Shown here piece by piece: positions 5,995-6,075 of a stretch of DNA of 6,075 bases (the stretch's first letter is position 1; each line of letters starts with the position of its first letter). A model generated the notes under the pieces. That model had not been told where the DNA came from. It did not search any database and saw only the letters and a list, made by a program, of their open reading frames with translations. Position numbers and translations under genes: made by a program. Source of the DNA: Gammaproteobacteria bacterium (lineage in GTDB: Bacteria; Pseudomonadota; Gammaproteobacteria; SZUA-152); NCBI GenBank assembly GCA_024762755.1, contig JANTGX010000137.1, forward strand, positions 1 through 6,075, written 5' to 3'.

Positions 5995-6075
5995 TCGCAC
6001 CCGCCGGCGGCCAGTGCCACGGCCTGCAGGCCCTGCGCCTGCGGGGTGTAGTAATGGGGCGAGAAGCGGATGCCG
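5991..6075 (-). CDS. 3' end of a minus-strand gene, possibly a class V aminotransferase
   Basis: Reading the minus strand from the window edge gives 27 residues starting GIRFSPHYYTPQAQ and ending GGCD, then TGA. The RFSPHYYT stretch resembles the C-terminal end of class V PLP aminotransferases (cysteine desulfurase-like fold), in which an R(I/F/L)SPH motif is common near the end. That identification rests on a short stretch and is tentative. Codons end in G or C as in the neighbours, and the gene converges on the tatD-family gene with only 4 nt between stops. Most of the gene, including any PLP lysine, is outside the window. Confidence 0.5.
   Translation of the reverse strand, partial: GIRFSPHYYTPQAQGLQAVALAAGGCD

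Noticed and set aside
1..6075. A novel defence, CRISPR, toxin-antitoxin or biosynthetic system.
   Set aside because: Every gene that can be read in full belongs to a well-known conserved housekeeping cluster, and there are no tandem repeat arrays or unassigned coding gaps. Only the palindromic element stands out.

Overview
The window is a GC-rich bacterial chromosome segment with tightly packed, conserved housekeeping genes. The order is pabB (3' part) - pabC - mltG - tmk - holB - pilZ - tatD-family gene, all on the + strand. The 3' tip of one minus-strand gene enters at the right edge. The pabC-yceG-tmk-holB-(pilZ)-ycfH order is classic for Gammaproteobacteria. The pilZ between holB and tatD, and the high GC, point to a pseudomonad- or Chromatiales-like gammaproteobacterium rather than an enteric. 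That placement is an inference from gene order and protein likeness, not from a search.

Region by region: 1-828 is the chorismate-binding half of aminodeoxychorismate synthase component I (PabB), cut by the window edge. 807-976 is a 170-bp, relatively AT-rich, near-symmetrical palindromic insertion that looks like a MITE. It supplies the last codons and the stop of pabB and fills most of the pabB-pabC gap. 1046-1873 is pabC (aminodeoxychorismate lyase), which overlaps mltG (1866-2918, endolytic transglycosylase) by 8 nt. After an 82-nt gap comes tmk (3001-3645), which overlaps holB (3642-4628) by ATGA. A 133-nt gap leads to pilZ (4762-5109). A hairpin plus a good Rho-independent terminator follow, then the tatD-family gene (5186-5986). 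A convergent minus-strand gene ends 4 nt beyond it.

PabB and PabC act in sequence to make 4-aminobenzoate for folate. Folate cofactors feed thymidylate synthesis, whose dTMP product is the substrate of Tmk. HolB is the delta-prime subunit of the DNA polymerase III clamp loader. MltG limits peptidoglycan strand length, PilZ serves type IV pilus assembly, and the TatD-like protein is a metal-dependent hydrolase/nuclease.

I see no previously undescribed multi-gene system. The most interesting structure is the palindromic element. If it is removed together with one copy of a CTAG flank, the pabB frame continues to a different stop at 990-992. This suggests a traceable insertion that rewrote the last four residues of PabB and put a large fold-back sequence into the pabB-pabC transcript.
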